The notes: generated by a model from the letters alone, not told the origin. Shown: positions 1 through 9,110, counted from the stretch's first letter. The stretch is DNA of 64,000 bases from Parabacteroides merdae ATCC 43184 (GCF_025151215.1 NZ_CP102286.1:1612001-1676000), one strand, 5' to 3'. Made by a program: numbers and translations.

Positions 1-2
1 AT

Positions 3-47
3 TATTGCGAACGTAAGATTAATAAAGAAGACATCATCGTTAAATAA
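3..47 (+). CDS. C-terminal end of an upstream gene (partial)
   Basis: An open frame enters from the left edge and ends with YCERKINKEDIIVK and a TAA stop at 45-47. The lysine-rich tail is plausible as a protein C-terminus, and it stops just before the repeat at 50. Only 14 codons are visible, so the product cannot be named and the frame is a judgement. Confidence 0.35.
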   Translation, partial: YCERKINKEDIIVK

Positions 48-49
48 TT

Positions 50-122
50 AACAATCGACAATGGACAATCGACAATTATTTGTCGCAGTCTTTTAATTGC
101 CCATTGTCAATTATCAATTGTC
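50..122. repeat. Heptamer inverted-repeat element before the flavin reductase
   Basis: Four 7-bp units (aacaatc, gacaatg, gacaatc, gacaatt) are followed by a 17-bp centre and four complementary units (aattgcc, cattgtc, aattatc, aattgtc). The element can fold into a hairpin. Its last base is directly next to the ATG at 123, so it forms the whole translation-initiation leader of the next gene. A closely related element lies inside carB at 7575-7661. Confidence 0.8.
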
Positions 123-689
123 ATGAAACACGACTGGAAGCCCGGCACGATGATCTATCCGCTGCCAGCAGTAATGGTTAGTTGCGGCTCTGAGCCTTCA
201 GAATACAATATTATCACTGTCGCGTGGGTGGGTACGATATGTACTAACCCACCGATGTGTTATATCTCCGTCCGTCCGGAACGTCACTCCTACCCGATCT
301 TGAAAAAGAACATGGAATTTGTGATTAACCTGACAACCCGCTCTTTAGCATACGCAACAGACTGGTGTGGTGTCAATTCCGGCAAAGATCATACTAAGTT
401 CGAAGAGATGAAACTGACGCCAGGAAAAGCCTCAGTCGTAAATGCTCCAATCATCGAAGAATGCCCGCTCTGCATCGAATGCCGGGTAAAAGAAGTAATG
501 GCATTAGGCAGCCATGACATGTTTATCGCCGATGTGGTAAACGTGCAGGCCGACGACAAATATCTGGACCCGGAAACGGGAGCTTTCGATATGCAGCGTG
601 CTGACCTGCTGGCTTATTCACATGGCAAATATTACGGATTGGGCGACTTTGTCGGTAAATTCGGCTGGTCGGTCAGAAAGAAAAAATAG
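123..689 (+). CDS. Flavin reductase family protein (FMN-binding split barrel)
   Basis: This 188-residue protein resembles the flavin reductase-like family (PF01613), cytoplasmic FMN-binding split-barrel proteins that often reduce flavin or carry FMN for electron transfer. Family-like features are the N-terminal PLPAVMVSCG stretch, the NIITVAWVGTICTNPP core, and the SVRPERHSYPIL segment around residues 50-61. Many Cys residues (near 113-120) are typical of anaerobe members. The start abuts the upstream repeat and no Shine-Dalgarno is visible. The next gene begins 3 bases after its stop, suggesting co-transcription. The exact substrate cannot be told. Confidence 0.85.
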   Translation: MKHDWKPGTMIYPLPAVMVSCGSEPSEYNIITVAWVGTICTNPPMCYISVRPERHSYPILKKNMEFVINLTTRSLAYATDWCGVNSGKDHTKFEEMKLTPGKASVVNAPIIEECPLCIECRVKEVMALGSHDMFIADVVNVQADDKYLDPETGAFDMQRADLLAYSHGKYYGLGDFVGKFGWSVRKKK

Positions 690-691
690 TC

Positions 692-1417
692 ATGAAGAAA
701 ATTTACCTTATATTGCTGATACTTCCATTCTGTTTCTCGGCCAACGCCCAGAAGTTTATCAAGATCGAAGACAAGACATTCAACTGGGGAGGAAAAGTTG
801 GAGTCAATGCCGCGCTCCCGATTGTCAAATCGTTGACGATAGACAATCAGGAGATGGAAGACATACGTCTGCAATATAAGGTAGGTTACCAAGCAGCTGT
901 GTTTGCACGAGTCAATATCGATCGTTTCTATATTCAACCCAGCTTGGCATGGCAATATACGGAAGGTGACATACGTTTCAACATACCACAGACAGAAAAC
1001 AGCCTGCCTGACGGGACAAACACCCAAATGCCTATCGGCAAGAACCGGATTACTTATAAGTCCGCCACGCTCGAAGTTCCGGTGATGATCGGTTATTATC
1101 TGGTAAAAGAAGGTCCGTACGCATTAAGCATGATGTTCGGCCCCAATATCAAATACAACTACAAAACGCGCTACAGTACAGATATGACAGACAGACCCCG
1201 CGAGTTTGAAGACGACAATACCCCTTTCGGCATCAGCATAGCCGCCGGGCTGGGAGTCAGTATCTGGCGTCTGTTTCTTGACTTCAGTTATGAATTCGGT
1301 TTGAACGAGGTAGCTTCCGATTTCCGTGAGATAGGTACCGAGGCCAACCAGAAAGGGACTCTCAACATTGAAAAACGAACAAACATAATGAGTTTCTCAC
1401 TCGGTTTCCTGTTCTGA
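692..1417 (+). CDS. Outer membrane beta-barrel (porin family/PorT-like) protein
   Basis: A 241-residue protein with a clear signal peptide (MKKIYLILLILPFCFSANAQ, cleavage near residue 19). The rest alternates hydrophobic and polar residues as in beta strands and ends in an aromatic residue (SFSLGFLF), as outer membrane barrels do. It resembles the small PorT/OMP_b-brl_2 barrels of Bacteroidetes, but no specific substrate can be inferred. It starts 3 bases after the flavin reductase stop, so the two are probably one transcript; a functional link is not evident. Confidence 0.8.
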   Translation: MKKIYLILLILPFCFSANAQKFIKIEDKTFNWGGKVGVNAALPIVKSLTIDNQEMEDIRLQYKVGYQAAVFARVNIDRFYIQPSLAWQYTEGDIRFNIPQTENSLPDGTNTQMPIGKNRITYKSATLEVPVMIGYYLVKEGPYALSMMFGPNIKYNYKTRYSTDMTDRPREFEDDNTPFGISIAAGLGVSIWRLFLDFSYEFGLNEVASDFREIGTEANQKGTLNIEKRTNIMSFSLGFLF

Positions 1418-1456
1418 TTCAGATTTTCATTGTTAAACCATCAAAAAACATATCAG

Positions 1457-1801
1457 ATGAAAAAAGTCAAGATTACGGTATTAAAAACTACTTTAGATGA
1501 ACAACTGGCCCGCGAATACGGCGCCGAAGGACTGACCGCCTGCCCCATGCTGAAAGAAGGACAAGTTTTTTATGCTGATTATGCCAAGCCGGAAGGTTTT
1601 TGTGACGAGGCTTGGAAAGCGATTTACCAATATGCTTTTGCGTTGTCACATGGTGCCGGAAAAGAAGTATTCTATTATGGAGACTGGATCAGAAAACCGG
1701 GAGTTGCCATCTGCAGTTGCAATGACGGATTACGCCCTGTCATATTCAAGCTCGAAGCGACGGACGAAGAGTCCGAGATAGACTACACGCCTGTCCGTTG
1801 A
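1457..1801 (+). CDS. TIGR04076 family protein
   Basis: A 114-residue protein. I chose the ATG at 1457 (MKKVKITVLKTT) over an in-frame start at 1430 because the family begins with this beta strand. Family marks are the ACPML segment, the GVAICSCNDGLRPVIFK segment and several conserved Cys residues, which may bind metal, though this is unproven. The function of the family is unknown. It lies 39 bases after the barrel gene and may share its transcript. Confidence 0.85.
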   Translation: MKKVKITVLKTTLDEQLAREYGAEGLTACPMLKEGQVFYADYAKPEGFCDEAWKAIYQYAFALSHGAGKEVFYYGDWIRKPGVAICSCNDGLRPVIFKLEATDEESEIDYTPVR

Positions 1802-1945
1802 CCAAAAATCAGGATGTATACCCTTATCCTGTAAAAATGGTACTTATCCCCGTAATTCATATACAATCCGAACCAACCTGTCACAGTAACTTTGTATCTG
1901 TTCCTCCGGAACATTCTTAATAGCGATTTAAACTAATATACAAGT

Positions 1946-2485
1946 ATGGCAAAAAAAGTATTGATCTTATCATCCAGTCCTCGCCGAGGCGGCAACTCAG
2001 ACACGCTCTGTGACGAATTTATGCGTGGTGCGGCAGAAAGCAATCATGAAGTGGAAAAGATTTTCCTGAGAGACAAAACAATCCATTACTGTACGGGATG
2101 CAGTACATGCAGTCTGTACCAGAAGCCATGCCCTCAAAAAGACGACGCGGCAGAAATCATCGAAAAAATGGTGGATGCCGATGTGATCGTAATGGCTACC
2201 CCAGTCTATTTCTACACAATAAGCGCTCAAATGAAAACCCTGATAGACCGCTGCTGTGGAAGATACACGGAGATGAACGGCAAGGAATTTTATTTCATCG
2301 TAACGGCAGCCGAAGACGACCGTAAGAAAATGCTCCGCACGATCGACACTTTCCAGGGATTCCTGGACTGCCTGGAAGATCCCGTAATAAAAGGAACCGT
2401 GTTCGGATTAGGCGTTTGGCACAAAGGAGAGATCAACGGAAATCCCGCCATGAAAGATGCCTATCAAATGGGAAAACAGGTTTAA
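1946..2485 (+). CDS. Flavodoxin family NAD(P)H-dependent oxidoreductase
   Basis: A 179-residue protein of the NADPH-dependent FMN reductase/flavodoxin-like fold (PF03358 type). The N-terminal KVLILSSSPRRGGNSDTL loop is the FMN phosphate-binding motif, and the VIVMATPVYFYTISAQMKTLIDR segment is the second flavin-contact region. A CTGCSTC-type Cys cluster near residues 50-55 suggests relation to iron-sulfur flavoproteins or redox-active Cys. A 144-base gap precedes it, so it is probably transcribed on its own. Substrate unknown. Confidence 0.85.
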   Translation: MAKKVLILSSSPRRGGNSDTLCDEFMRGAAESNHEVEKIFLRDKTIHYCTGCSTCSLYQKPCPQKDDAAEIIEKMVDADVIVMATPVYFYTISAQMKTLIDRCCGRYTEMNGKEFYFIVTAAEDDRKKMLRTIDTFQGFLDCLEDPVIKGTVFGLGVWHKGEINGNPAMKDAYQMGKQV

Positions 2486-2508
2486 GCGATTGCAATGACA
2501 GCCCTTTT

Positions 2509-2570
2509 CAAAGCATATATGTTTTGAATGCAAAACATATATGTTTCGTTTTCAAAACACCGGTGTTTTG
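2509..2570. repeat. Triple palindrome array A (3 x 18 bp, 22-bp period)
   Basis: Three 18-bp palindromes start at 2509, 2531 and 2553, exactly 22 bp apart with 4-bp spacers: CAAAGCATATATGTTTTG, CAAAACATATATGTTTCG and CAAAACACCGGTGTTTTG. The third, with its flanks, is a perfect 22-bp palindrome. Two units carry a CATATATG core and one a CACCGGTG core. The array lies 24 bp after the oxidoreductase stop and about 80 bp before the next gene. Arrays of the same design are at 44430 and 59431. Confidence 0.9.
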
Positions 2571-2651
2571 AAAAAGGAATCCTTTACTGCAATAAACTTC
2601 ATGCCTCCATGAGCGGTTATATATACAATAACAACATAAAATTTAAAAGCT

Positions 2652-2903
2652 ATGGGATTTTTATGGTACATTATCATAGGTATAGCAGCCGGCTTTTTGG
2701 CCGGTAAAATCATGCGGGGCGGTGGCTTCGGAGTAATAATCAATCTGATTTTGGGAATAGCCGGCGGTGTATTGGGCGGCTGGGTATTCGGATTACTCGG
2801 AATTGCAGCTTCCGGTATTATCGGCAGTCTGATTACGGCGACAGTCGGAGCCATTCTGATGTTATGGATCGCTTCGTTGTTTAATAAGCGAAATGTAGAT
2901 TAA
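2652..2903 (+). CDS. GlsB/YeaQ/YmgE family small membrane protein
   Basis: An 83-residue, very hydrophobic, glycine-rich protein with three predicted membrane segments (about residues 2-20, 27-48 and 55-76). The pattern IIGIAAGFLAGKIMRGGGFG followed by a second glycine-rich helix is characteristic of the GlsB/YeaQ/YmgE (transglycosylase-associated, PF04226) family of stress-induced inner membrane proteins. No enzymatic residues are evident. It is flanked by array A upstream and a strong terminator downstream, so it is probably monocistronic. Confidence 0.9.
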   Translation: MGFLWYIIIGIAAGFLAGKIMRGGGFGVIINLILGIAGGVLGGWVFGLLGIAASGIIGSLITATVGAILMLWIASLFNKRNVD

Positions 2904-2921
2904 TAACAACAGGACATATAG

Positions 2922-2970
2922 AGTAACGCAAATCCACCCAATTGGCAAGATCTGCGTTACCCTGTTTTTT
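2922..2970. terminator. Bidirectional terminator between GlsB-like gene and lutC
   Basis: The stem GTAACGCA (2923-2930) pairs with TGCGTTAC (2953-2960), and a T-rich tail follows at 2964-2970. It separates the convergent genes and can serve the small membrane protein gene on + and probably the lut operon on -. Confidence 0.75.
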
Positions 2971-2992
2971 CAGCTATTTACGGGAACACATC

Positions 2993-3571
2993 CTATTTCA
3001 ACACAACCAATACCTTGACCGGGCCATGTGCACCCAATACAAGAGCCTGTTCTATATCAGCTGTTTTAGAGGGGCCTGAGATAAAAGCACCGAAATCATA
3101 TGTCATGTTTTCCGTCCGTTTATAGGCTTCATGCATATTGTTCACGATCGAATTGCGGTCTATCAGCATAACCAGGCTGTTGGAGATAAAATACAATGCC
3201 TTATGCTTTACCTGGCGGGTAATCCAGACAGCCCCGTTCTCGGCTACACCAAAATGGCCTTCCACGATGGCAAGGTCTGTATTGTCCAACTCACGAGGAT
3301 CGTCGAGATCGTCCGGATTAAAGGTGGCACAGGTAATACTGGACAGATTGGAGGCGATACGGATTGCATCAGGAAAATGGTGACGAATAATATCGTTGAT
3401 ATCGTCTCCAGGCTGCATCAGGACGACTTGCCCCCCAGCAGCTTTCAGAGAGTCGGTAAACTGGAGGATTTTATCTTCGTAAGTGATGGCATCCAGCGTC
3501 AGTTCCGGCATATCGTAACGTTTGCCGGTGTGACGACGGATAGCAGATAATATATCGTTTTTGCTACTCAT
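2993..3571 (-). CDS. lutC: Lactate utilization protein C (LUD domain)
   Basis: A 192-residue LUD-domain (PF02589) protein, the smallest subunit of the LutABC complex that oxidises L-lactate to pyruvate. The family-typical centre (AIVEGHFGVAENGAVWIT, about residues 102-119) and the C-terminal GPSKTADIEQALVLGAHGP segment are both present. Unlike LutB it has no Fe-S motifs. It is the last gene of lutA-lutB-lutC, 40 bases after lutB. Confidence 0.92.
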   Translation of the reverse strand: MSSKNDILSAIRRHTGKRYDMPELTLDAITYEDKILQFTDSLKAAGGQVVLMQPGDDINDIIRHHFPDAIRIASNLSSITCATFNPDDLDDPRELDNTDLAIVEGHFGVAENGAVWITRQVKHKALYFISNSLVMLIDRNSIVNNMHEAYKRTENMTYDFGAFISGPSKTADIEQALVLGAHGPVKVLVVLK

Positions 3572-3611
3572 TGTCGTATCATTTTAAGGGCAAGCATACT
3601 TCACCCCTACA

Positions 3612-4979
3612 TTATTTTATCTTGTTACTTTTCCACATTTCATTGAACGACTGCTTGGCAAAAGCTGGCAGTTCACGGCCCTTCCCCCATGCATTCAAAG
3701 CGTTGTAGATCATAAAACGAGGCATGTTATTGACTACCGGGGCAAACTTCAAAGCCGTATTGAACAGTTTCGGACGTTCCATCAGGAACTTCATGCCGCC
3801 GGACATAATCTTTTTCTCCGTACTCGCTTTCCCTATCTTATCCAAGTCCTGACGCCAGCGATAGATCTGTTCGCCGAGGTCTATCTTGACCGGGCAAACA
3901 TTCGAGCAAGAGAGGCACAACGAACAGGCAGAAACATTGTCCGAATATTTCACCGGATCTTTCAGCATCCCTAGATTGATCCCAATCGGGCCGGGTATAA
4001 AATATGTATAGGAATAACCACCGCTACGGCGATAGACCGGACAAGTATTCATACACTCGCCACAACGGATGCAGTTCAGCGTACGGATATGATCGGGACA
4101 TGCCAGGATATCACTCCGCCCGTTATCGACTATGATGATATGAAACTCACCTCCTTCTTTCGGTTTACAATAGTGAGAAGTGTAGGAAGTGATCGGCTGC
4201 CCCGTGCCGGAGCGTGCCAGCAGGCGGGTGAAGACACCTAACGAGTCCCGATCCGGCACGATCTTCTCCATTCCGAACGTCGCAATGTGAACATTCGGGA
4301 AAGAAGTTCCCATATCTGCATTCCCCTCGTTGGTGCAGACCACTATCTCTCCAGTCGAAGCAACTGCAAAGTTAGCTCCCGTCATGGCAACATCGGCTGT
4401 CAGGAATTTCTCACGCATATTTTTGCGGACGGCATGCGTCAGATAGGTCGGGTCGGAATTGCCTTTTTCCGTACCTAACACGCGCTCCATCATCTCGCCC
4501 ACCTCCTGCCGCTTGATATGGATAGCGGGCATCACGATATGGCTGGGATGAAGTTTCATCCATTGAAGGATACGTTCGCCGAGGTCGCTCTCGATTATAT
4601 CGTAACCTTTTCCGAACAGGTAATCGTTCATACCACACTCTTCTGTCAACATGGATTTGCTCTTTATCAGCGTATGCGCCTTGTGCTGTTGCAGGATTTC
4701 CTCGACGATCGCATTATGTTCCGCCGCGTCTTTCGCCCAATGGACAATCGCTCCGTTGGCCGTGGCGTTCTTCTCGAACTCTTCCAAAAGGACATCCAAA
4801 TGGCTGTTCGAATAAAGTTTGATCTCACAAGCCAGTTCACGCAAGCGTTCCCATTCGGGAAGCGAATGGCTCATTTTATCCCGTTTGACACGGACCATCC
4901 AGAGGGTTTCGTCGTGCCAGGCTTCCTGCTTGCGGTTCCCGATGAAGCGGGCAGCCGCTTTTGAATGTTTCGTGCTCAT
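3612..4979 (-). CDS. lutB: Lactate utilization iron-sulfur protein B
   Basis: A 455-residue protein with an N-terminal LUD domain (about 60-290) and a C-terminal double 4Fe-4S ferredoxin domain. The two cluster motifs are CIRCGECMNTCPVYR and CSLCLSCSNVCPVKID. This is the LutB/YkgF electron-transfer subunit of L-lactate oxidation. Its ATG overlaps the lutA stop in an ATGA (4976-4979), so the two are translationally coupled. An operon with lutA upstream and lutC downstream is clear. Confidence 0.93.
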   Translation of the reverse strand: MSTKHSKAAARFIGNRKQEAWHDETLWMVRVKRDKMSHSLPEWERLRELACEIKLYSNSHLDVLLEEFEKNATANGAIVHWAKDAAEHNAIVEEILQQHKAHTLIKSKSMLTEECGMNDYLFGKGYDIIESDLGERILQWMKLHPSHIVMPAIHIKRQEVGEMMERVLGTEKGNSDPTYLTHAVRKNMREKFLTADVAMTGANFAVASTGEIVVCTNEGNADMGTSFPNVHIATFGMEKIVPDRDSLGVFTRLLARSGTGQPITSYTSHYCKPKEGGEFHIIIVDNGRSDILACPDHIRTLNCIRCGECMNTCPVYRRSGGYSYTYFIPGPIGINLGMLKDPVKYSDNVSACSLCLSCSNVCPVKIDLGEQIYRWRQDLDKIGKASTEKKIMSGGMKFLMERPKLFNTALKFAPVVNNMPRFMIYNALNAWGKGRELPAFAKQSFNEMWKSNKIK

Positions 4980-5716
4980 AATCCGGAGGCTAATATTTCA
5001 ACAATATGAATCGTTTTGATCGGAAGGTTGTCACGCTTGATCACGCCTTCCATATGCATCAGGCAGGAACTGTCGGCACCGGTGATGTACTCGGCTCCTG
5101 TGCTCATGTGGTCCTTCACCTTATCTCGTCCCATACAGACGGACACTTCGGGTTCCTCAATCGCAAACATGCCACCGAACCCACAGCACTCGTCGATACG
5201 TTTCGGTTCGAATATCTCAATGCCTTTCACCAAAGAGAGGAGATCGCGCAACTTAGAAAAATACGGGATATTCCGTTCACTCGGAGAAGAAAGATGCAAC
5301 TCGCGCACACCGTGACAGCTATTGTGAATGCTTACCTTGTGGGGAAATTCAGCTTTCAGTTCCTTGACCTTCACAATATCGTGCAGAAACTCGCAGATAT
5401 CATAAATCTTCTTGCTGTTCATACACACATGACCTGCCTTTTCCAGAATACCGGGATGATTCTCTTTCACGAAAGCGACACAACTGGCAGAAGGGCCAAC
5501 CACATAATCGTACGAACGGAACAATTCTTCCATACGCAGCGCCAACCCTGCCGATTCATGCTCGAATCCGGCATTTGCCATTGGCTGGCCACAACAAGTC
5601 TGGTCTAACGGATAATCCACATCCAACCCGAGACTTTTCAATAATTTATAGGAAGCAACACCAACTTCCGGATATACCGCATTGATATAACAGGGAATAA
5701 ATAATCCTATCTTCAT
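4976..5716 (-). CDS. lutA: Lactate utilization protein A (cysteine-rich domain protein)
   Basis: A 246-residue protein with two cysteine-rich CCG domains (PF02754), visible as QTCCGQPMANAG (about residue 41) and DECCGFGGMFAIE (about 175). These CCG motifs bind unusual Fe-S clusters in heterodisulfide reductase-like proteins. It is the LutA/YkgE subunit of lactate oxidation and the first gene of the operon, with a TAnnTTTG promoter close upstream. It overlaps lutB by 4 bases. Confidence 0.93.
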   Translation of the reverse strand: MKIGLFIPCYINAVYPEVGVASYKLLKSLGLDVDYPLDQTCCGQPMANAGFEHESAGLALRMEELFRSYDYVVGPSASCVAFVKENHPGILEKAGHVCMNSKKIYDICEFLHDIVKVKELKAEFPHKVSIHNSCHGVRELHLSSPSERNIPYFSKLRDLLSLVKGIEIFEPKRIDECCGFGGMFAIEEPEVSVCMGRDKVKDHMSTGAEYITGADSSCLMHMEGVIKRDNLPIKTIHIVEILASGL

Positions 5717-5737
5717 ATTGGTTTATTTTAATTACCA

Positions 5738-5745
5738 CAAATGTA
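5738..5745 (-). promoter_or_regulatory. Putative lut operon promoter (-7 element)
   Basis: On the minus strand the sequence reads TACATTTG, a full match to the Bacteroides -7 consensus TAnnTTTG. Transcription would start near 5731, about 15 bases before the lutA ATG. No convincing -33 TTTG is seen. Confidence 0.55.
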
Positions 5746-5788
5746 ATAATTATTTCTGTTACTTTGAACTTGATCCAAAAGTAACAAA

Positions 5789-8700
5789 TCACTTATACTC
5801 CTGCCAGCTTCGGATTTGTATATCGTCCATGCCCAGCGTGCAAAATGCTTCGATAAAGGCGCTTGCCAGACGGGCATTTGTGATGAGCGGAACGTTCAGA
5901 TCGATGGCGGCACGACGGATCTTATAGCCATTATTCAACTCACCGGCTGAAAGGTCGCGCGGAATATTCACAACCATGTCAATCTTCCTTTCGTGGAGCA
6001 TGGTGAGTGCTTGAGGTTCCATGTCCTCCTCGCTCGGCCAGTAAACCCGCGTACTGGAGATGCCGTTTTCTTCGAGAAAGCGGTGTGTCCCGCCTGTTGC
6101 AAAGAGGTTGTAGCCTTTCGATGCCAACATCTTGGCGGCATCCAACATGGCCACTTTCTGTTTTGGCGTACCCGTCGAGAGCAGAATATTCTTTTCTGGG
6201 ATACGGAGACCGACGGAAAGCATACTTTTCAAAACAGCCTCGGAAACATCGTCGCCGATACACCCGACCTCGCCCGTCGAAGCCATATCAACACCTAAAA
6301 CAGGGTCAGCTTTCTGCAAGCGGTTGAAGGAGAACTGCGAGGCTTTGATACCTACATAATCCAGATCGAATTCGTTCTTATTAGGTTTCTCGACAGGTAA
6401 ACCTAACATGATGCGAGTGGCCAGTTCAATAAAGTTAATCTTCAATACTTTGCTGACGAAAGGAAAGGAACGGCTCGCGCGAAGGTTACATTCGATCACC
6501 TTGATCTCGTTGCCTTTCGCCAGATATTGGATGTTGAACGGACCAGAGATATTCAGCTCTTTTGCGATCTGCTTGCTGATACGCTTGATGCGGCGGACCG
6601 TTTCAACATACAGCTTTTGTGCGGGAAACTGGATAGTTGCATCGCCGGAATGCACACCGGCAAACTCGATATGTTCGGAGATAGCATACATGACGATCTC
6701 ACCCTTATCGGCTACTGCATCCATTTCCACTTCCTTGGCATGTTCGATGAACTGGCTGACAACGACCGGATGTTTCTGCGACACGTTGGCTGCCAGCTGC
6801 AAGAAGCGTTCGAGTTCTTCCTGGTTGGAGCAGACATTCATGGCGGCGCCACTCAGCACATAACTCGGACGAACCAAGACCGGAAAACCCACCTCAGCCA
6901 CAAACTCGTTGATATCTTCCATCGACGAAAGCTCTTTCCAACGCGGCTGGTCCACACCGATGCGGTCCAGCATGGCGGAAAATTTCTCGCGATCTTCGGC
7001 ATTGTCGATACTCTTGGCGGATGTCCCCAAGATATTGACATGCTGCTCGTCCAGACGCATCGCCAGGTTATTGGGTATCTGGCCGCCTGTCGAGACAATC
7101 ACGCCGTGCGGATTTTCCAGTTCGAGGATATCCATCACACGCTCGAAGGTCAGTTCATCGAAGTAAAGGCGGTCACACATATCATAGTCGGTCGAAACTG
7201 TTTCGGGATTGTAGTTGATCATCACTGAACGCCAACCTTCCTTACGGATCGTTTCCAACGCCTGCACGCCACACCAGTCGAACTCGACCGAACTGCCGAT
7301 CCGGTAAGCGCCGGAACCCAGCACGACGATGGAACGGTGGTCACCCTGATACTGCACGTCGTTTTCCGTACCGCTATAGGTCAGATACAGATAGTTCGTC
7401 TGCGCCGGGTATTCAGCAGCCAGCGTATCGATCTGTTTCACTACCGGAACGATGCCGTGTTCCTTACGAAACTGGCGGATCTGCATCATACCTTTTTCTA
7501 TATTTCCCTCAAGGCCGAAGGCGCGAGCTATCTGAAAATCGGAGAAACCTTGCCGTTTCGCCTTGCGAAGCAATGAACTATAGACTATGGACGATTGACA
7601 ATTATCAGGATTGCGATATTCTTTTTTAATTGCCAATTGTCCATTGTCAATTGTCAATTTATGCAACTCCTTGGAGGTACACATGATTCCGTAGAGTTTT
7701 TGTAGGAACCACCGGTCTATCTTGGTCAGTTCGTGTATCTGATCGATGGTATATCCGGCACGGAACGCTTTGGAGATAACGAAGATACGGGTGTCGGTCG
7801 GTTCATGGAGTGCCTTGTCGATGTCGGTTATCACCAGCTCCTTGTTTTCCACGAAACCATGCATGCCCTGTCCGATCATACGCAACCCTTTTTGGATCGC
7901 CTCTTCGAAGGTGCGCCCGATCGCCATCACCTCGCCCACAGATTTCATGCTCGACCCCAACTCACGAGCCACACCATGAAACTTACCCAAATCCCAGCGC
8001 GGGATCTTGCAGACCACATAGTCGAGAGCCGGTTCGAAGAAAGCACTTGTCGTCTTCGTCACCGAGTTTTTCAAATCAAAAAGGCCGTAACCCAGTCCCA
8101 ACTTGGCTGCGACGAAAGCCAACGGATAACCGGTTGCTTTAGAGGCCAGCGCAGACGAACGGGAAAGACGGGCATTCACTTCGATCACGCGGTAGTCTTC
8201 GCTCTCCGGATCGAAAGCATATTGCACGTTACATTCGCCCACGATACCGATATGACGAATGATCCGGATAGCCAGTTCACGAAGTTTATGATACTCGCTG
8301 TTGGTCAGTGTCTGTGAGGGAGCGATCACAATGCTTTCGCCGGTATGGATACCCAACGGGTCGAAGTTCTCCATGTTGCAGACCGTGATACAGTTGTCGA
8401 AACGGTCGCGCACCACCTCATATTCCACTTCTTTCCATCCCTTCAAACTCTTTTCCACCAACACTTGAGAAGAGAAAGAGAAGGCTTTTTCAACCAGTAC
8501 ATCCAGTTCCTCCTCATTGTCGCAGAAGCCGGAGCCGAGGCCGCCCAAAGCATAAGCGGCACGGACAATCACCGGATAGCCTAACTCGGCAGCAGCCCGG
8601 CGGGCATCTTCGGCATTTTCCACCGCTTCGCTCTTGATCGTCTTCACACCGATCTCGTCGAGTTTGCGGACGAAGAGTTCGCGATCCTCCGTATCCATGA

Positions 8701-9061
8701 TTGCCTGTACCGGAGTACCGAGTACACGGACGTTATATTTTTCCAGCACACCACTCTGGTAAAGCGCCACACCGCAGTTCAACGCCGTCTGGCCTCCAAA
8801 AGCGAGCAGGATGCCATCCGGACGTTCTTTGGCGATCACCTTTTCGACAAAGAAGGGAGTGACGGGCAGGAAATAAACGGTATCTGCCACTCCTTCCGAA
8901 GTCTGTACCGTAGCGATGTTCGGATTGATAAGCACTGTCTGGATTCCCTCCTCCTTGATGGCTTTCAAAGCCTGGCTACCTGAATAGTCGAATTCTCCCG
9001 CTTCACCGATCTTTAGGGCGCCGGAACCGAGTATCAGGACTTTCTTTATATCTTCTTTCAT
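5789..9061 (-). CDS. carB: Carbamoyl phosphate synthase large subunit
   Basis: A 1090-residue CarB, which makes carbamoyl phosphate for arginine and pyrimidines from bicarbonate, ATP and ammonia delivered by CarA. It shows two duplicated biotin-carboxylase-like ATP-grasp halves (the first starting KKVLILGSGALKIGEAGEFDYSG, the second SIVVLGSGAYRIGSSVEFDWCG) and a C-terminal MGS-like allosteric domain (KGYNLFATGGTHRFLEENG). About 29 residues (near 467-495) in the oligomerisation domain are encoded by an in-frame repeat element, which makes the protein longer than usual for the family. All catalytic regions seem intact. It follows carA by 49 bases and is the last gene of PurF-like-carA-carB. Confidence 0.97.
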   Translation of the reverse strand: MKEDIKKVLILGSGALKIGEAGEFDYSGSQALKAIKEEGIQTVLINPNIATVQTSEGVADTVYFLPVTPFFVEKVIAKERPDGILLAFGGQTALNCGVALYQSGVLEKYNVRVLGTPVQAIMDTEDRELFVRKLDEIGVKTIKSEAVENAEDARRAAAELGYPVIVRAAYALGGLGSGFCDNEEELDVLVEKAFSFSSQVLVEKSLKGWKEVEYEVVRDRFDNCITVCNMENFDPLGIHTGESIVIAPSQTLTNSEYHKLRELAIRIIRHIGIVGECNVQYAFDPESEDYRVIEVNARLSRSSALASKATGYPLAFVAAKLGLGYGLFDLKNSVTKTTSAFFEPALDYVVCKIPRWDLGKFHGVARELGSSMKSVGEVMAIGRTFEEAIQKGLRMIGQGMHGFVENKELVITDIDKALHEPTDTRIFVISKAFRAGYTIDQIHELTKIDRWFLQKLYGIMCTSKELHKLTIDNGQLAIKKEYRNPDNCQSSIVYSSLLRKAKRQGFSDFQIARAFGLEGNIEKGMMQIRQFRKEHGIVPVVKQIDTLAAEYPAQTNYLYLTYSGTENDVQYQGDHRSIVVLGSGAYRIGSSVEFDWCGVQALETIRKEGWRSVMINYNPETVSTDYDMCDRLYFDELTFERVMDILELENPHGVIVSTGGQIPNNLAMRLDEQHVNILGTSAKSIDNAEDREKFSAMLDRIGVDQPRWKELSSMEDINEFVAEVGFPVLVRPSYVLSGAAMNVCSNQEELERFLQLAANVSQKHPVVVSQFIEHAKEVEMDAVADKGEIVMYAISEHIEFAGVHSGDATIQFPAQKLYVETVRRIKRISKQIAKELNISGPFNIQYLAKGNEIKVIECNLRASRSFPFVSKVLKINFIELATRIMLGLPVEKPNKNEFDLDYVGIKASQFSFNRLQKADPVLGVDMASTGEVGCIGDDVSEAVLKSMLSVGLRIPEKNILLSTGTPKQKVAMLDAAKMLASKGYNLFATGGTHRFLEENGISSTRVYWPSEEDMEPQALTMLHERKIDMVVNIPRDLSAGELNNGYKIRRAAIDLNVPLITNARLASAFIEAFCTLGMDDIQIRSWQEYK
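7575..7661. repeat. Heptamer inverted-repeat element inserted in frame in carB
   Basis: On the + strand, 7-bp units (gaactat, agactat, ggacgat, tgacaat) are followed by a spacer and aattgcc, aattgtc, cattgtc, aattgtc. The arms are imperfectly complementary. The 87 bp equal exactly 29 codons, and the reading frame is kept with no stop. The design and the right arm match the intergenic element at 50-122, including a T-rich run just before aattgcc. Confidence 0.85.
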
Positions 9062-9110
9062 TTTCAGACTCTTTTATTCGTTAACATTTTTAGATCTGTC
9101 GTCCCAATTC

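Noticed and set aside
2509..2570. 22-bp palindrome arrays as CRISPR repeats
   Set aside because: Only three units with 4-bp spacers, and the units are symmetric with varying cores.
7575..7661. carB insertion as a frameshift or assembly error
   Set aside because: The segment is exactly 87 bp, keeps frame, has no stop, and matches a repeat seen elsewhere in the window.
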